Counted from the first letter of the stretch, positions 34,567 to 45,222 are shown. The stretch is 64,000 nucleotides of DNA from Pedobacter metabolipauper (GCF_004362715.1 NZ_SNYC01000003.1:1-64000), one strand, 5' to 3'. The notes: generated by a model from the letters alone, not told the origin. A program made the numbers and translations.

Positions 34567-34809
34567 TATACCCTCGTCAATCTGTATTTAAACCCTGATC
34601 ACGGGGAATATTAATTCTTTTTTCTGATTAATTAATAAGTTCTTTGAATGTCCTGTTATTGGCATGTTCTTGAAATCCTTTTTGCCGGAAAACACGTTTA
34701 TGGCTAAAAGAAGTAATAGATAAATGGTTATATATCAATGATTAATTTTAGAATAAATTAATCATTATGTATCTTTAATTATCTACAATTGATTAGGGGG
34801 TAAATTTTT

Positions 34810-37002
34810 ATGAATAGCAGTCTTGTCGCTTCATTATTAAGTGAAGCGTACGCATGTCGCACGCATGATTTAAAGCGCAGTATTAAAATTTCATCGAAGG
34901 CTTTAGAGATCAGTAAAGTACTTGATGATCAAAGTATGATTGGTAAGAGCCTTAACCAGCTTTCATTATTTTACATGATCAGCGGCTCTTACAAAAAATC
35001 TATTCGTTTAGCAAATGACGCGATCAAATGTTTTGAACTGCTCGAAGATGAAAGAGGTATAGCTGATGCGCGTTATAACATTGCAGGTGTTTATTACAAG
35101 ACAGATAACTATCATTTGGGATTGATTAACCTCATCAATTGCCTGATCACCTATCAAAAGTTTAACGACTACCATAACCAGGCAAGGGTTCATAAATCAT
35201 TGGGAACCATCTATGAGTACTTTGGAGACCAAAAGAACGCAATGAACTCTTATGAAAGTGCAATTAAGGCAGGGGAAAAGATAAAGGATCTGAATCTATT
35301 GTCTAATGCATACAATCCATTATCAGGCATCTATTTAAAGCAGAATAGAATTGATAAAGCTTTAAAGATCATTGAGAAGTCTATCCGGTATAAAAACAAA
35401 ACAGGGGATATCAGGGGTCTGGCTTTTGCAATTTATGGAAGGGCGAAGGTTTATATACACATGGGCCAGTTTGAGCTTGCTGAAGCTGATCTGTCCAGAT
35501 CTGTTGACATTCATCTGGATGCCGGTGAAAAGCTTGGGCTGGGGATGGCCTATCAAAAGCTCGGTAGCTTATACCTCGAAATGGGTTTAAATGAACAGGC
35601 AAAAGACAGCTTGCAAAAGGCGCTTGCCATTAGTGAACAATACAACATTGTATTTATAAAATTTAAAAGCAATTACCTGTTGTATAAGATAGCAAGGGCT
35701 GAGAAAGATACGCTCAGATCTTTGGAATATCTGGAGCTTTATCTGAATCAGAAAGAAGCCGTAATCAATACACAAACCCTTCAGGTAATTGAAAATTATG
35801 AGCTGATCCTTAAAATGCAGTCTCTTGAAAAGGAAGCACAATTGCAGAAGGAAAAAGCAGAAATGACTGAAAAGAAGGAAATTGCAGAGCAATCTGCACG
35901 AATGAAACAGGATTTTCTTTCGACCATGAGCCATGAGATCCGTACGCCTTTAAATGCGGTTACCACCATTGCCACGCTCTTAAGTGACCAGTACCAGGGG
36001 GAGGATAAAGTATTGTTGGATTCTCTAAAGGCTGCTTCAGGTAACCTGCTATTGGTGATCAACGATATTCTTGACTTCACAAAACTGGATAACGGTAAGG
36101 TGGTTTTGGAACATCGCCCTTGCGACTTAAGCCTGCTTTTACAGCGGATCATAAAGACGTATGAAAACCTGGCCATTGAAAAAGGGATCAGGCTGATCTT
36201 AAACTTCGATACATTTCTCACTGGATTTTATGAGTTGGACGAAACCAAACTGTCACAAATTTTAGGTAACCTGATTACCAACGCCATTAAATATACAGCG
36301 CGTGGAGAAGTTGTAGTTGAAGTTAAAAAGCTGGCTGAGGCAGGCGTGGCAGCTACCATCCGGTTTAAAGTTACGGATACGGGTACAGGTATTCCTGAAG
36401 ATTATTTTCACGAAATGTTTGAAAGCTTCTCACAACCTAAATCCATCACTACCCGTAAACAAGGAGGGACAGGTTTAGGTCTTGCCATTGTTAAAAAGCT
36501 GGTAGAGATTTACGGAAGCCATGTAGAATTTCAAAGTAAGATTGATCAGGGATCTGCATTTTATTTTGACATTGATCTGGTAAGCACAGAACCAGTTATT
36601 TTGCCTCCATCTGTATTGCGAAACCAGCTTAAAGACAAAACGGTATTGCTGGTAGAAGATAACCTGGTTAATGCTATGGTTGCCAGAAGGCTGCTTGCCA
36701 ATTGGGGAATGCAGATAGACCACGTACTTAATGGCCTGCTGGCAATTGATAAAGCCCGACAGAAAACTTTTGACTTTGTTTTAATGGATATACATATGCC
36801 TGAAATGAACGGTTTGGATGCAACTTCACACATCAGGAACACAGAGAATTACAATACCAATACCCCTATATTTGCACTTACTGCTGATATTACTGCAGAA
36901 AATCAGCACGAATATGCGTCTTACTTTAACGGTTTTCTGCGTAAACCCATTGAGATCGATAAGCTTTATGAAATTCTTACCAAAGATCAGGCATTGAAAT
37001 AA
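34810..37002 (+). CDS. Soluble TPR-domain hybrid histidine kinase
   Basis: A 730-residue protein. Residues 1-325 are about seven TPR repeats (e.g. ALEISKVL, AMNSYESAIKAGEKI), 325-365 a charged coiled coil, and 366-435 HisKA with the phosphoacceptor His in FLSTMSHEIRTPLN near residue 374. The HATPase follows (NLITNAIKYT, DTGTGIP, GGTGLGLAIVKKL), and residues 615-725 are a receiver with the Asp in FVLMDIHMPEMNG near 659. No signal peptide or membrane segment is visible, unlike the usual Bacteroidota TPR kinases that carry both. So it should sense an intracellular cue through the TPRs. No output DNA-binding domain; phosphate is probably passed on. No partner regulator is adjacent. Confidence 0.9.
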   Translation: MNSSLVASLLSEAYACRTHDLKRSIKISSKALEISKVLDDQSMIGKSLNQLSLFYMISGSYKKSIRLANDAIKCFELLEDERGIADARYNIAGVYYKTDNYHLGLINLINCLITYQKFNDYHNQARVHKSLGTIYEYFGDQKNAMNSYESAIKAGEKIKDLNLLSNAYNPLSGIYLKQNRIDKALKIIEKSIRYKNKTGDIRGLAFAIYGRAKVYIHMGQFELAEADLSRSVDIHLDAGEKLGLGMAYQKLGSLYLEMGLNEQAKDSLQKALAISEQYNIVFIKFKSNYLLYKIARAEKDTLRSLEYLELYLNQKEAVINTQTLQVIENYELILKMQSLEKEAQLQKEKAEMTEKKEIAEQSARMKQDFLSTMSHEIRTPLNAVTTIATLLSDQYQGEDKVLLDSLKAASGNLLLVINDILDFTKLDNGKVVLEHRPCDLSLLLQRIIKTYENLAIEKGIRLILNFDTFLTGFYELDETKLSQILGNLITNAIKYTARGEVVVEVKKLAEAGVAATIRFKVTDTGTGIPEDYFHEMFESFSQPKSITTRKQGGTGLGLAIVKKLVEIYGSHVEFQSKIDQGSAFYFDIDLVSTEPVILPPSVLRNQLKDKTVLLVEDNLVNAMVARRLLANWGMQIDHVLNGLLAIDKARQKTFDFVLMDIHMPEMNGLDATSHIRNTENYNTNTPIFALTADITAENQHEYASYFNGFLRKPIEIDKLYEILTKDQALK

Positions 37003-37055
37003 GCATATTTTTTTATATGTTTAGGTTTTTAAACCAAATTACAGCCTCTAAGTGT

Positions 37056-39791
37056 ATGAACCTAAAACGCTCAATTGCAATTTTTTGCAGTTTCTCCCTC
37101 GTTCTATTTTTAGCCTTTGCTCCCCAAAGTATTGATCCTGTTGAGAAAATTGTCGCATCGCTGCAAAAGTGGGCGGAAACTAACCCTCAGGAAAAAGTAT
37201 ATCTCCACACCGATAAACCGTATTATGTTGTAGGCGATACCTTATGGTTTAAAGCCTATGTAACTGTTGGTGGTAAAAATCAGCTTTCTGCCGTTAGTGG
37301 TTCTTTGTATATCGAGCTCATCAATGAAGCAGATTCTATTGCCGAATCTATAAAGCTGCCGCTTACTGCCGGGATGGCAAAAGGGAACTTTGTACTTTCA
37401 GATCTGAAGACACATGAAGGGAATTACCGGATCAAGGCCTATACCCAGTGGATGCGCAATGCCGGTCCGGATTATTTTTATGACCGTGTATTCAGTGTGG
37501 GCAATTCTGTAGCTAATCCGGTATTTACAAAGATTGAATACGTTTATGAAAAGGATCAGGATAAAACCAACGTAATCGCTGTATTGACCTATACGGATGA
37601 AGCTGGAAAACCTTATGCCAATAAAACGGTACGTTATGATCTGATCAGAGACGACAACAGGGTATCTGCCAGTAAGGGAGAAACAGATGGTAACGGAGTA
37701 CTGAAAGTTAAGTTTAAAGGTTATAATGCAAAAGAATTTATAAATACCCACTTGTCTACCTATATTTCTTTGGATGAAGAAGAAAGTATCCCTAAAACTT
37801 TTTCTATTCAAACGGTTTCCACGCAAACTGATGTGCAGTTTTTTCCGGAGAGCGGAAATTTGGTGAATGGCATCCGTTCACGGGTAGCTTTTAAGGCTAC
37901 CGGAACAAATGGTCTTGGTGTACCTGTAAAAGGTGTAATAACGGATAACGAAAACAATCAGGTTGCAGAATTTGCGGCTGCGCATTTAGGAATGGGTTTT
38001 TTTATGCTGAACCCTGAGGCAGGGAAAACGTACCAGGCCAAAGTTACTTATCCGGATGGGGCTGTGAATACTGTAAAATTACCTGCAGCTGTGCAGACGG
38101 GTTACGTACTTTCTGTTTATAACAATACAGCCACGGATACTGTTCTGGTTAGGATCAGTGCGGCTGCTTCTGTTTACCAAAATGGACCGCAGGATGTTAG
38201 CTTAATAGCCCAGTCTGGTGGTGACGTATTTTTTTCCGGAAGTGTAACCATCAGTAAGGCCACCGCTTCTTTGCAGATCCCAGTTAAAGAATTGCGTACC
38301 GGTATTGTACAGTTTACGTTATTCTCTTCAACCGGAGCTCCGTTAAATGAACGGATCATCTTTGTTCAAAACAATGACCAGATGGTTGTTAACTTATCCA
38401 GTGCAAAGAAAGTATACAAGCAAAGAGAACGTATAGATATAGATATCAATGCCGGCGATGCTGAGGGTAAACCTCTTGTAGGCAATTTTTCCATTGCTGT
38501 AATTGACGAGAGCGCAGTACCGTCTGATGAAACTAAAGAAACCACCATCCTTTCCCAACTCTTGCTTAGTGCAGATGTTAAGGGATACATTGAAAGGCCC
38601 AATTATTATTTTTACGACCCCAGTCCACAGACCAAGGCTAACCTTGATCTTTTAATGCTAACCCAGGGATACAGACGATTTGTATGGAAGGATGTAATTG
38701 CTGGTAAAAATCCTGTTATTCCATTTAAAGCAGAGAAACTGGTTACATCGGTATCCGGCAAATTGGTTACGCTGCTAAATAAACCCGTAGCTGGTGGTAA
38801 TATCAAGCTGATCAATACCAAATTGGGTCTTGTAATGGACACCATAACCGATAATGCCGGTAAATTTACGTTTGGCAACCTGATCATAACTGATGAACTC
38901 AGCTTTACCGTTCAGGGGAGAAACCCTAAGGGCGGAGACCGTGTAAAAGTACTGCTGGACCGGACACCAAACCAGGATCAATCGCCTAACTTTAATATTG
39001 GTGATTATAATAACGACATCCGTCAAAGTATGCAGGCCTATTTTTTAAACAATAAGAAGCAGGATCAGGACCTTCAAAAAAATGGAATGACCGGGCGTGC
39101 CCAGCAATTAAAGGAAGTTAAAATACAGGTTAAGAACAAATGGAAGTCTGAAAATAAGTTTAGCATCGACGTTTTGGAGGGTCATGCCGACCAGACCATA
39201 CGCTTTACGGCTAAAGATCAGTGTTATGACCTGCTGGATTGTTTGCGGAGAAAGATACAGGGAGCCATCACGTTTAAACAGGTTGAAGGCAAGAATTGCG
39301 GTGGTGTATATATGCCTTTTACAAGGGGGCAAATGATGAACGTTTACTTAAACGGTAGAATGATTGATATCTGCGAGGTGGAAAATGTGATGAATATTGA
39401 CCCTGTTGACGTTATTAAAATTGATGTAATACGTACCAGCATTGCATTGGGCAGTACGATGGGAGGGGCTTCCATTCTGATCTATACCAAAAGCGTATAC
39501 ACCCACGGTGTTACTTATGATCCATCCGTTGTGAGTTATGCGCCTAAGGGATACAGTTCGGTAAAAGAATTTTATGCACCAAAACACGATCAGAGGTATG
39601 ATTACAGTTCCTCATTTGCAGATCTGAGAAGTACGGTTTACTGGAACCCGGCTATTTTGACCGGAAAAGACGGCAAGGCTGCTTTCAGTTTTTTTAATGC
39701 CGATGGTAAGGGTTCTTATCGTGTTGTTATTGAAGGTATTAATGCGGGTGGGCTGCTTGGCAGAAAGGTTTACCGGTACCAGGTTGAGTAA
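37056..39791 (+). CDS. Exported MG2-like/carboxypeptidase-regulatory/TonB-plug protein without barrel
   Basis: A 911-residue protein. Start ATG 37056 gives the signal peptide (NLKRSIAIFCSFSLVLF). The motif EKVYLHTDKPYYVVGDTLWFKAY near residue 45, split here as HTDKPYY and GDTLWFKAY, marks the MG2-like (alpha-2-macroglobulin-type) entry domain. Repeated beta domains follow. Near residue 570-620 a carboxypeptidase-regulatory-like domain (VSGKLVTLLNKPVAGG, DNAGKFTFGNL) leads into a TonB-plug-like region (VYLNGRMIDI, VIKIDVIRT). There is no C-terminal beta-barrel, so it is not a receptor. Such proteins are widespread in Bacteroidota, possibly surface or periplasmic capture proteins; the function is unknown. 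Confidence 0.75.
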   Translation: MNLKRSIAIFCSFSLVLFLAFAPQSIDPVEKIVASLQKWAETNPQEKVYLHTDKPYYVVGDTLWFKAYVTVGGKNQLSAVSGSLYIELINEADSIAESIKLPLTAGMAKGNFVLSDLKTHEGNYRIKAYTQWMRNAGPDYFYDRVFSVGNSVANPVFTKIEYVYEKDQDKTNVIAVLTYTDEAGKPYANKTVRYDLIRDDNRVSASKGETDGNGVLKVKFKGYNAKEFINTHLSTYISLDEEESIPKTFSIQTVSTQTDVQFFPESGNLVNGIRSRVAFKATGTNGLGVPVKGVITDNENNQVAEFAAAHLGMGFFMLNPEAGKTYQAKVTYPDGAVNTVKLPAAVQTGYVLSVYNNTATDTVLVRISAAASVYQNGPQDVSLIAQSGGDVFFSGSVTISKATASLQIPVKELRTGIVQFTLFSSTGAPLNERIIFVQNNDQMVVNLSSAKKVYKQRERIDIDINAGDAEGKPLVGNFSIAVIDESAVPSDETKETTILSQLLLSADVKGYIERPNYYFYDPSPQTKANLDLLMLTQGYRRFVWKDVIAGKNPVIPFKAEKLVTSVSGKLVTLLNKPVAGGNIKLINTKLGLVMDTITDNAGKFTFGNLIITDELSFTVQGRNPKGGDRVKVLLDRTPNQDQSPNFNIGDYNNDIRQSMQAYFLNNKKQDQDLQKNGMTGRAQQLKEVKIQVKNKWKSENKFSIDVLEGHADQTIRFTAKDQCYDLLDCLRRKIQGAITFKQVEGKNCGGVYMPFTRGQMMNVYLNGRMIDICEVENVMNIDPVDVIKIDVIRTSIALGSTMGGASILIYTKSVYTHGVTYDPSVVSYAPKGYSSVKEFYAPKHDQRYDYSSSFADLRSTVYWNPAILTGKDGKAAFSFFNADGKGSYRVVIEGINAGGLLGRKVYRYQVE

Positions 39792-39904
39792 TAAGATAGA
39801 TGCAGGCAGAAATATCCGCAATCGTTTTCGATAATAAATGAAGCCTGAAATGTCTTTTTCTGTTTGAATTACTTTTATATTGGACTGAGTAAGCTATTCC
39901 AAAT

Positions 39905-41095
39905 ATGAACCTGTTAAATCCTGTTTATCAAATGACCCAGACCATGCGGTGGTTTGGCCCGAATGATCCGGTTAGTTTGTCCGACATCAGACAGGCTGGA
40001 TGTAGTGGTGTCGTTTCTGCGCTGCATCAGATTCCCAATGGGGAAGTTTGGACAGTAGATGCAATTTTTAAACATAAAAAGTTGATTGAAAATGCCGGTT
40101 TAAACTGGGATGTAGTGGAAAGCGTTCCCGTTCATGAAGGGATAAAAACCCAGTCGCAGGGCTTTGAACACTATATTACCAATTATAAAGAATCCTTAAG
40201 AAACCTCGCCGCTTGCGGGATAGCTGTAGTTACCTATAATTTTATGCCTGTGCTGGACTGGACAAGGACCAACCTGGCTTTTGAACTGGTCAACGGGGCA
40301 AAGGCCCTTAAGTTTGAAAAGGCAGCCTTAATTGCGTTTGATGTATTTATATTACAGCGCCCTAACGCTGCTAACTATTATACGGAAGAAGAACTGGAGC
40401 GCGGAAGAAAGCGGTTTGAAGGAATGTATGATGAAGAACGAATGATGCTGCAGCGCAACATCATTGCCGGTTTGCCAGGCAGCGAAGAAAGCTTTACGCT
40501 GGAACAATTTCAGGATGCACTGGATCAGTATACCGGCATTGATGAAGCCCGGCTTTCTCAAAATCTGATTCATTTTCTTTCAGAGATCATCCCTGTAGCC
40601 AATGAAGTTCAGATAAAATTGGCCATCCATCCGGATGATCCTCCTTATCCGATCTTTGGCCTGCCAAGGGTAGTAAGCACAGCCTTACAGGTTCAGAAGT
40701 TGTTTGATGCGGTACCTTCATTAAATAATGGACTGTGCTTCTGTACCGGTTCTTTTGGTGTTAGGGAAGACAATGACCTGGTTGATATGCTGAAGACTTT
40801 TTCAGAGCGGATCCATTTTATACATCTCCGGAGTACCAAAAGAAATGAAGCGGGTGATTTTTATGAAGACAATCATTTAGAAGGCGATGTGGACATGTTT
40901 GGTGTTGTACAGGAAATTGTAAATATACAGCAGCGGCGAAAGATCAGTATCCCGATGCGTCCGGATCATGGACACCAGATGCTGGACGATCTAAAAAAAA
41001 GAACCAATCCCGGATATTCTGCCATTGGCCGCTTAAAAGGACTTGCAGAATTAAGAGGACTGGAGTTTGGTATTATCCAAAATAAGAAAGATTAA
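39905..41095 (+). CDS. uxuA: Mannonate dehydratase
   Basis: A 396-residue protein of the expected length (the E. coli enzyme is about 394). The opening [24 protein letters not shown] is the family N-terminus (seen here as [10 protein letters not shown]), and metal/active-site stretches are present: [52 protein letters not shown]. It dehydrates D-mannonate to 2-keto-3-deoxygluconate (KDG), using a divalent metal. uxaC follows after 1 bp, so they are in one operon. The intermediate fructuronate reductase (UxuB) is not in the window. Confidence 0.95.
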   Translation: MNLLNPVYQMTQTMRWFGPNDPVSLSDIRQAGCSGVVSALHQIPNGEVWTVDAIFKHKKLIENAGLNWDVVESVPVHEGIKTQSQGFEHYITNYKESLRNLAACGIAVVTYNFMPVLDWTRTNLAFELVNGAKALKFEKAALIAFDVFILQRPNAANYYTEEELERGRKRFEGMYDEERMMLQRNIIAGLPGSEESFTLEQFQDALDQYTGIDEARLSQNLIHFLSEIIPVANEVQIKLAIHPDDPPYPIFGLPRVVSTALQVQKLFDAVPSLNNGLCFCTGSFGVREDNDLVDMLKTFSERIHFIHLRSTKRNEAGDFYEDNHLEGDVDMFGVVQEIVNIQQRRKISIPMRPDHGHQMLDDLKKRTNPGYSAIGRLKGLAELRGLEFGIIQNKKD

Positions 41096-41096
41096 G

Positions 41097-42515
41097 ATGA
41101 AAGAAGGCAATGTAATATCGGAAGATTTTTTACTGGGTAACGAACGTTCAAAGATCCTTTATCATGAATATGCCAGGCACCTGCCAATCATAGATTATCA
41201 CAACCATTTGCCTCCGCAGGAAATTGCAGAGAATAAAAAGTTCAGTAATTTAACAGAGATCTGGTTAAAGGGTGACCATTATAAATGGCGTGGAATGCGT
41301 GCGCTTGGTGTAAAAGAAGCATTGATTACCGGAAATACTTCAGACCGGGAGAAGTTCATGGCCTGGGCCGCAATTGTTCCTGCTACCGTAAGAAATCCAC
41401 TTTTTCACTGGACCCACATGGAGCTTAAAGATCCCTTTGGCATTAATTCGTATCTGAATAAAAATTCTGCTGATGCGATCTATGAACACTGCAATGTGCT
41501 CCTTCAGCAGGATAAGTTTTCTGCACAGGGACTTTTAAAACATTATCAAGTAGAAATGGTGGGTACAACGGATGATCCCTGCGACAACCTGATGTATCAT
41601 AAACAGCTGGCTGAAAGCGATTTTTCCGTACAGGTAAAGCCATCATTCAGACCTGATAAGGTTTTGCTGATTAATAAACCCATTCAATTTAAACAATACC
41701 TGGATGGCCTTTCCGATGTTTCCGGAATACCGGTCAATGATCTTGGATCTTTGGTATTTGCACTTCGTAACCGGGTTGATTTCTTTCATACCAACCTGTG
41801 CAGCATCTCCGATCATGGATTGTCTGCATTGCCTTTAACGTATGAACTGACCGATGCAGAAAGATCTGAATTTGAGCAGTTCCTTAAAACCGATGGTGCT
41901 GAGTTCTCAAACCCGGATGCCTTTGCGGGTTACATTTTAACGGAGCTTTGTAAAATGTATCATGAACGGGGCTGGGTACAGCAATTTCATCTGGGCGCTA
42001 TACGGAACAATAACCTGGGTATGTTTAACCAGCTTGGTGCAGATTCGGGATACGATTCTATTGGTGACTTCAAACATGCTGAACGGCTTTCTGCTTTTTT
42101 TGGAAACCTGAGCCTTACCGATCAGTTAACAAAAACCATCATTTATAATTTAAACCCGGCAGATAACGAAGTCTTTGCTGCAATGACCGGTAATTTTGCA
42201 GATGGTAACCTGAAAGGCAAAATGCAGTTTGGCTCCGGCTGGTGGTTTTTAGATCAAAAGGATGGGATTGAGAAGCAACTGAACACCTTGTCAAACCTGG
42301 GGATGATCAGCACCTTTGTAGGGATGCTTACCGACTCACGCAGTTTTCTTTCTTATTCCCGTCATGATTATTTTAGACGGATCTTATGCAATTTGTTCGG
42401 TTCTGAAATGGAAAGCGGATTATTGCCGGATGATGAGAAGTGGATCGGTGAGATCATTGGCAACATCTGCTATTACAATGCAAGAAACTATTTTGATCTG
42501 AAGATTAAGATCTAG
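41097..42515 (+). CDS. uxaC: Glucuronate (uronate) isomerase
   Basis: A 472-residue protein. Start ATG 41097 (MKEGNVIS), just after the uxuA stop, rather than a longer start inside uxuA. Family motifs: IIDYHNHLPPQEIA near residue 32 (metal-binding His), TDDPCDNL near 170, FHLGAIRNNN near 308. It isomerises glucuronate to fructuronate (and galacturonate to tagaturonate). Together with uxuA and the downstream kduI/kduD it feeds KDG. Its TAG stop overlaps the lutC stop on the other strand through a CTAG palindrome. Confidence 0.95.
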   Translation: MKEGNVISEDFLLGNERSKILYHEYARHLPIIDYHNHLPPQEIAENKKFSNLTEIWLKGDHYKWRGMRALGVKEALITGNTSDREKFMAWAAIVPATVRNPLFHWTHMELKDPFGINSYLNKNSADAIYEHCNVLLQQDKFSAQGLLKHYQVEMVGTTDDPCDNLMYHKQLAESDFSVQVKPSFRPDKVLLINKPIQFKQYLDGLSDVSGIPVNDLGSLVFALRNRVDFFHTNLCSISDHGLSALPLTYELTDAERSEFEQFLKTDGAEFSNPDAFAGYILTELCKMYHERGWVQQFHLGAIRNNNLGMFNQLGADSGYDSIGDFKHAERLSAFFGNLSLTDQLTKTIIYNLNPADNEVFAAMTGNFADGNLKGKMQFGSGWWFLDQKDGIEKQLNTLSNLGMISTFVGMLTDSRSFLSYSRHDYFRRILCNLFGSEMESGLLPDDEKWIGEIIGNICYYNARNYFDLKIKI

Positions 42516-43096
42516 GGAAGTAAAAATATAGTCATCCCTTTCGGTCCGTGAGCACCCAATACCAGGGACTGCTCAATATCGGCAGTTTTGGATGGACCGG
42601 CAATGAATGTTCCGAAGCCATATTCTGCATTGCCTATGCGGATATAGGCATCGTGCATGGTAGCAAGAATGCTGCTTCTTTTAACTACTACTGCCAGCTG
42701 CTGTGCAATAAAAGGAACTGCACGCTGGTGCATCAGTTCTTCAGTGATCCATAAGGCGGCATTCTCGGCCACGCCGAAGTGTGCCTGAATGATGGCCAGA
42801 TCAACATTTTCATAGCTGTGCGGGTCCTGGCTCTCCCAGCCCTGTTCTGACACATCAGCCAGTTCTTTTAATGTAGAGATGATCCTTTTCTGGTCTTTAA
42901 ACGTTTGCTTAATGTAGTTTTTGATTTCTTCATAGCTGTCGGCTTCCACAACAGCGCCACCAATAGATACAAGTACGCTGCTAAATAACTCAATCAGGTT
43001 AACCGTGCCTGGAACTGTAGTTAAGGGTGCCGGGAGTGATGTCAGTTCAGGCTGGTGGGTTTTAATTTTAGAAAGGATCTGTTCTCTGCTAGTCAT
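42512..43096 (-). CDS. lutC: LutC-type lactate utilization protein (LUD domain)
   Basis: A 194-residue protein. Start ATG 43096 overlaps the lutB stop (ATGACTAG). LUD-domain features: IIQAHFGVAENAALWITEE near residue 96 (seen as VAENAALW), then VVVKRSSILATMHDAY, GTFIAGPSKTADIEQSLVLGAHGPKG. It is the third subunit of the LutABC L-lactate-oxidising complex, which needs no membrane LldD/LctD. The order lutA-lutB-lutC on the minus strand matches Bacillus lutABC. Confidence 0.9.
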   Translation of the reverse strand: MTSREQILSKIKTHQPELTSLPAPLTTVPGTVNLIELFSSVLVSIGGAVVEADSYEEIKNYIKQTFKDQKRIISTLKELADVSEQGWESQDPHSYENVDLAIIQAHFGVAENAALWITEELMHQRAVPFIAQQLAVVVKRSSILATMHDAYIRIGNAEYGFGTFIAGPSKTADIEQSLVLGAHGPKGMTIFLLP

Positions 43097-44465
43097 TTTT
43101 ATGCTGTTTATACCATTCACCAAAAGATTGTTTTGGAACTTCGGGCATGTCGCGTTGTTTATACCATGGGTTAAGCTTGTTGTTTACCGCAAAGGGAGTA
43201 TTCTTTAAGAACCATCGGGCAGTTTTTCCTGCCGACCTGTAAACACCTGGTTTTGATAATGTAAATTCCATCGCTTTCATAGCCATTGCTTTTTTAGGAT
43301 CTGCATATCCCTCCTTAACAATTACCTGCCGCCATTTATAAAGCTGCTCATGGATGTTGATCTTTACCGGACAAACATTGGTGCACGAACCGCAAAGGGT
43401 AGATGCAAATGGCAAGTCTGCATATTTTTTCATGTCAAGATTTGGTGCCAGTATGGAGCCAATAGGTCCTGCAATTGCTGTATGGTAACTGTGCCCGCCG
43501 CTTCTGCGGTATACCGGGCAGGTATTCATGCAGGCACCGCAACGGATGCATTTAAGGGAGTTTCTGAAATCTGGTCTGCTCAGCTGGGTTGTTCGTCCGT
43601 TATCTACCAGGATGATGTGCATGGTTTGGCCTGGCCTTGGTTTTTTGAAATGACTGGAATAGGTGGTAATGGGCTGTCCGGTTGCACTTCTGGCCAGCAG
43701 TCTTAAAAATACAGCCAGATGTTTGCGTTCAGGAATGATCTTTTCAATGCCCATACACGCAATATGTACATCGGCCAGGTGCGCACCCATATCTGCATTG
43801 CCTTCATTGGTGCAAACTACAAACTCACCGGTTTCTGCAACAGCAAAGTTAACGCCGGTTATGGCAGCTTTACGGGTGATGAATTTTTCGCGCAGGTGTA
43901 CGCGTGCCGCTGCGGTTAAAAATACAGGATCAGACATACCTTCGGGTGTACCAAGGTGTTCGTGGAATAATTCACCGATTTCTTCTTTCTTTTTATGGAT
44001 GCATGGAAGCACGATGTGACTAGGTGGCTCTTCAGCGAGCTGAACAATGCGCTCTCCAAGGTCAGTATCAATTACCTCAATGTTATTATGCTGAAGGTAT
44101 TCGTTTAAATGACATTCTTCGGTAAGCATAGACTTACTTTTTACAATGCGGTTTACACCTTGCTCTTTTAATATGGCATGGACAATTTTATTGTGTTCTT
44201 CTGCATCTGAGGCCCAGTGAACCTTGATGCCATTCTTTTCTGCATTGGCCTCAAAGGATATTAGATAGTCATGAAGATTGGATAGAACATTGTCTTTGAT
44301 CTGTGATGCATTCTCCCTGAGACTTTCCCATTCCGGAATATTGTGCGCTGCTTTGTCACGTTTGGCGCGAACAAACCATAGCGTCTCATCGTGCCAGTTT
44401 ACCCTGGCCTCATCCTCATTAAATACGTCTGATAACTGGGCGTGATCTTTTCCTGCTGTGTTCAT
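43089..44465 (-). CDS. lutB: LutB-type iron-sulfur lactate utilization protein
   Basis: A 458-residue protein. The N-terminal LUD domain (about 60-290, e.g. GVNFAVAETGEFV, CTNEGNADMGA) is followed by a ferredoxin-type 4Fe-4S pair: CIRCGACMNTCPVYR near residue 310 and CGSCTNVCPVKI near 360. Length and layout are those of LutB/YkgF. It is the electron-carrying subunit of the lactate complex and overlaps lutC by 8 bp, indicating coupled translation. Confidence 0.93.
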   Translation of the reverse strand: MNTAGKDHAQLSDVFNEDEARVNWHDETLWFVRAKRDKAAHNIPEWESLRENASQIKDNVLSNLHDYLISFEANAEKNGIKVHWASDAEEHNKIVHAILKEQGVNRIVKSKSMLTEECHLNEYLQHNNIEVIDTDLGERIVQLAEEPPSHIVLPCIHKKKEEIGELFHEHLGTPEGMSDPVFLTAAARVHLREKFITRKAAITGVNFAVAETGEFVVCTNEGNADMGAHLADVHIACMGIEKIIPERKHLAVFLRLLARSATGQPITTYSSHFKKPRPGQTMHIILVDNGRTTQLSRPDFRNSLKCIRCGACMNTCPVYRRSGGHSYHTAIAGPIGSILAPNLDMKKYADLPFASTLCGSCTNVCPVKINIHEQLYKWRQVIVKEGYADPKKAMAMKAMEFTLSKPGVYRSAGKTARWFLKNTPFAVNNKLNPWYKQRDMPEVPKQSFGEWYKQHKND

Positions 44466-44481
44466 GTTTAACGGCTAATTT

Positions 44482-45222
44482 TTAATACTCCTGGGCATCT
44501 AATATTTCTGCAATATGGATCACTTTTACGTTGCTGTTCTGCCTCCGCAAAATACCTTCCATATGCATAAGGCAAGACATATCTGCCGCGGTAATGTATT
44601 CTGCACCATTAGCCACATGATCTGCAACACGGTCTTTACCCATTTTTGCCGATACGGCTTCTTCTGCTACACAGAAAGTGCCGCCAAAACCACAGCATTC
44701 ATCCGGACGGTTCAGGGTAATCATTTCTAATCCGCTAACCATGTTTAGCAACCGCATTGGCTTAGAATAGGGTTCCTGAACCAATTCAGACATTTGTGCC
44801 AGCATTAATCCCCGCTGGCCGTGGCAGCTTTGGTGCATGCCTACTTTGTGCGGAAAGCTGGCTGTTAAGTGTTCAACTTTAAGTATGTCTGTTAAAAATT
44901 CTGTCAGTTCGTAGATCTTACTACGGATACCCAATGCCAGGTCTTCCTGTTCATCTGAATGAAGGTGATCTTTAATGTGCAATGTACAGCTTCCGGATGG
45001 AGAAACGATATAATCAAATCCCGAGAAATTCTTTACAAACAGGTCATTGCAGCTTTGCGTAAGGTGCTCAAAACCAGAATTTGCCATAGGCTGTCCGCAA
45101 CAGGTTTGATTGATTGGATAAACCACATCAACATTTAACTTTTTTAGTAAATTTAAAGTAGCAATTGCCGCATTGGGATAGAACTGATCAATATAACAGG
45201 GTATAAAAAGGGCTACGGTCAT
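44482..45222 (-). CDS. lutA: LutA-type (Fe-S)-binding lactate utilization protein (CCG domains)
   Basis: A 246-residue protein. Two cysteine-rich CCG modules: CYID...TCCGQPMANSGF near residue 9-47, and CHGQRG...ECCGFGGTFCV near 133-187 (CCGFGGTF). Full length for LutA/YkgE. First gene of the lutABC operon, with its start at 45222. Sits divergent from kduI across 216 bp of AT-rich sequence that probably carries both promoters. Confidence 0.93.
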   Translation of the reverse strand: MTVALFIPCYIDQFYPNAAIATLNLLKKLNVDVVYPINQTCCGQPMANSGFEHLTQSCNDLFVKNFSGFDYIVSPSGSCTLHIKDHLHSDEQEDLALGIRSKIYELTEFLTDILKVEHLTASFPHKVGMHQSCHGQRGLMLAQMSELVQEPYSKPMRLLNMVSGLEMITLNRPDECCGFGGTFCVAEEAVSAKMGKDRVADHVANGAEYITAADMSCLMHMEGILRRQNSNVKVIHIAEILDAQEY

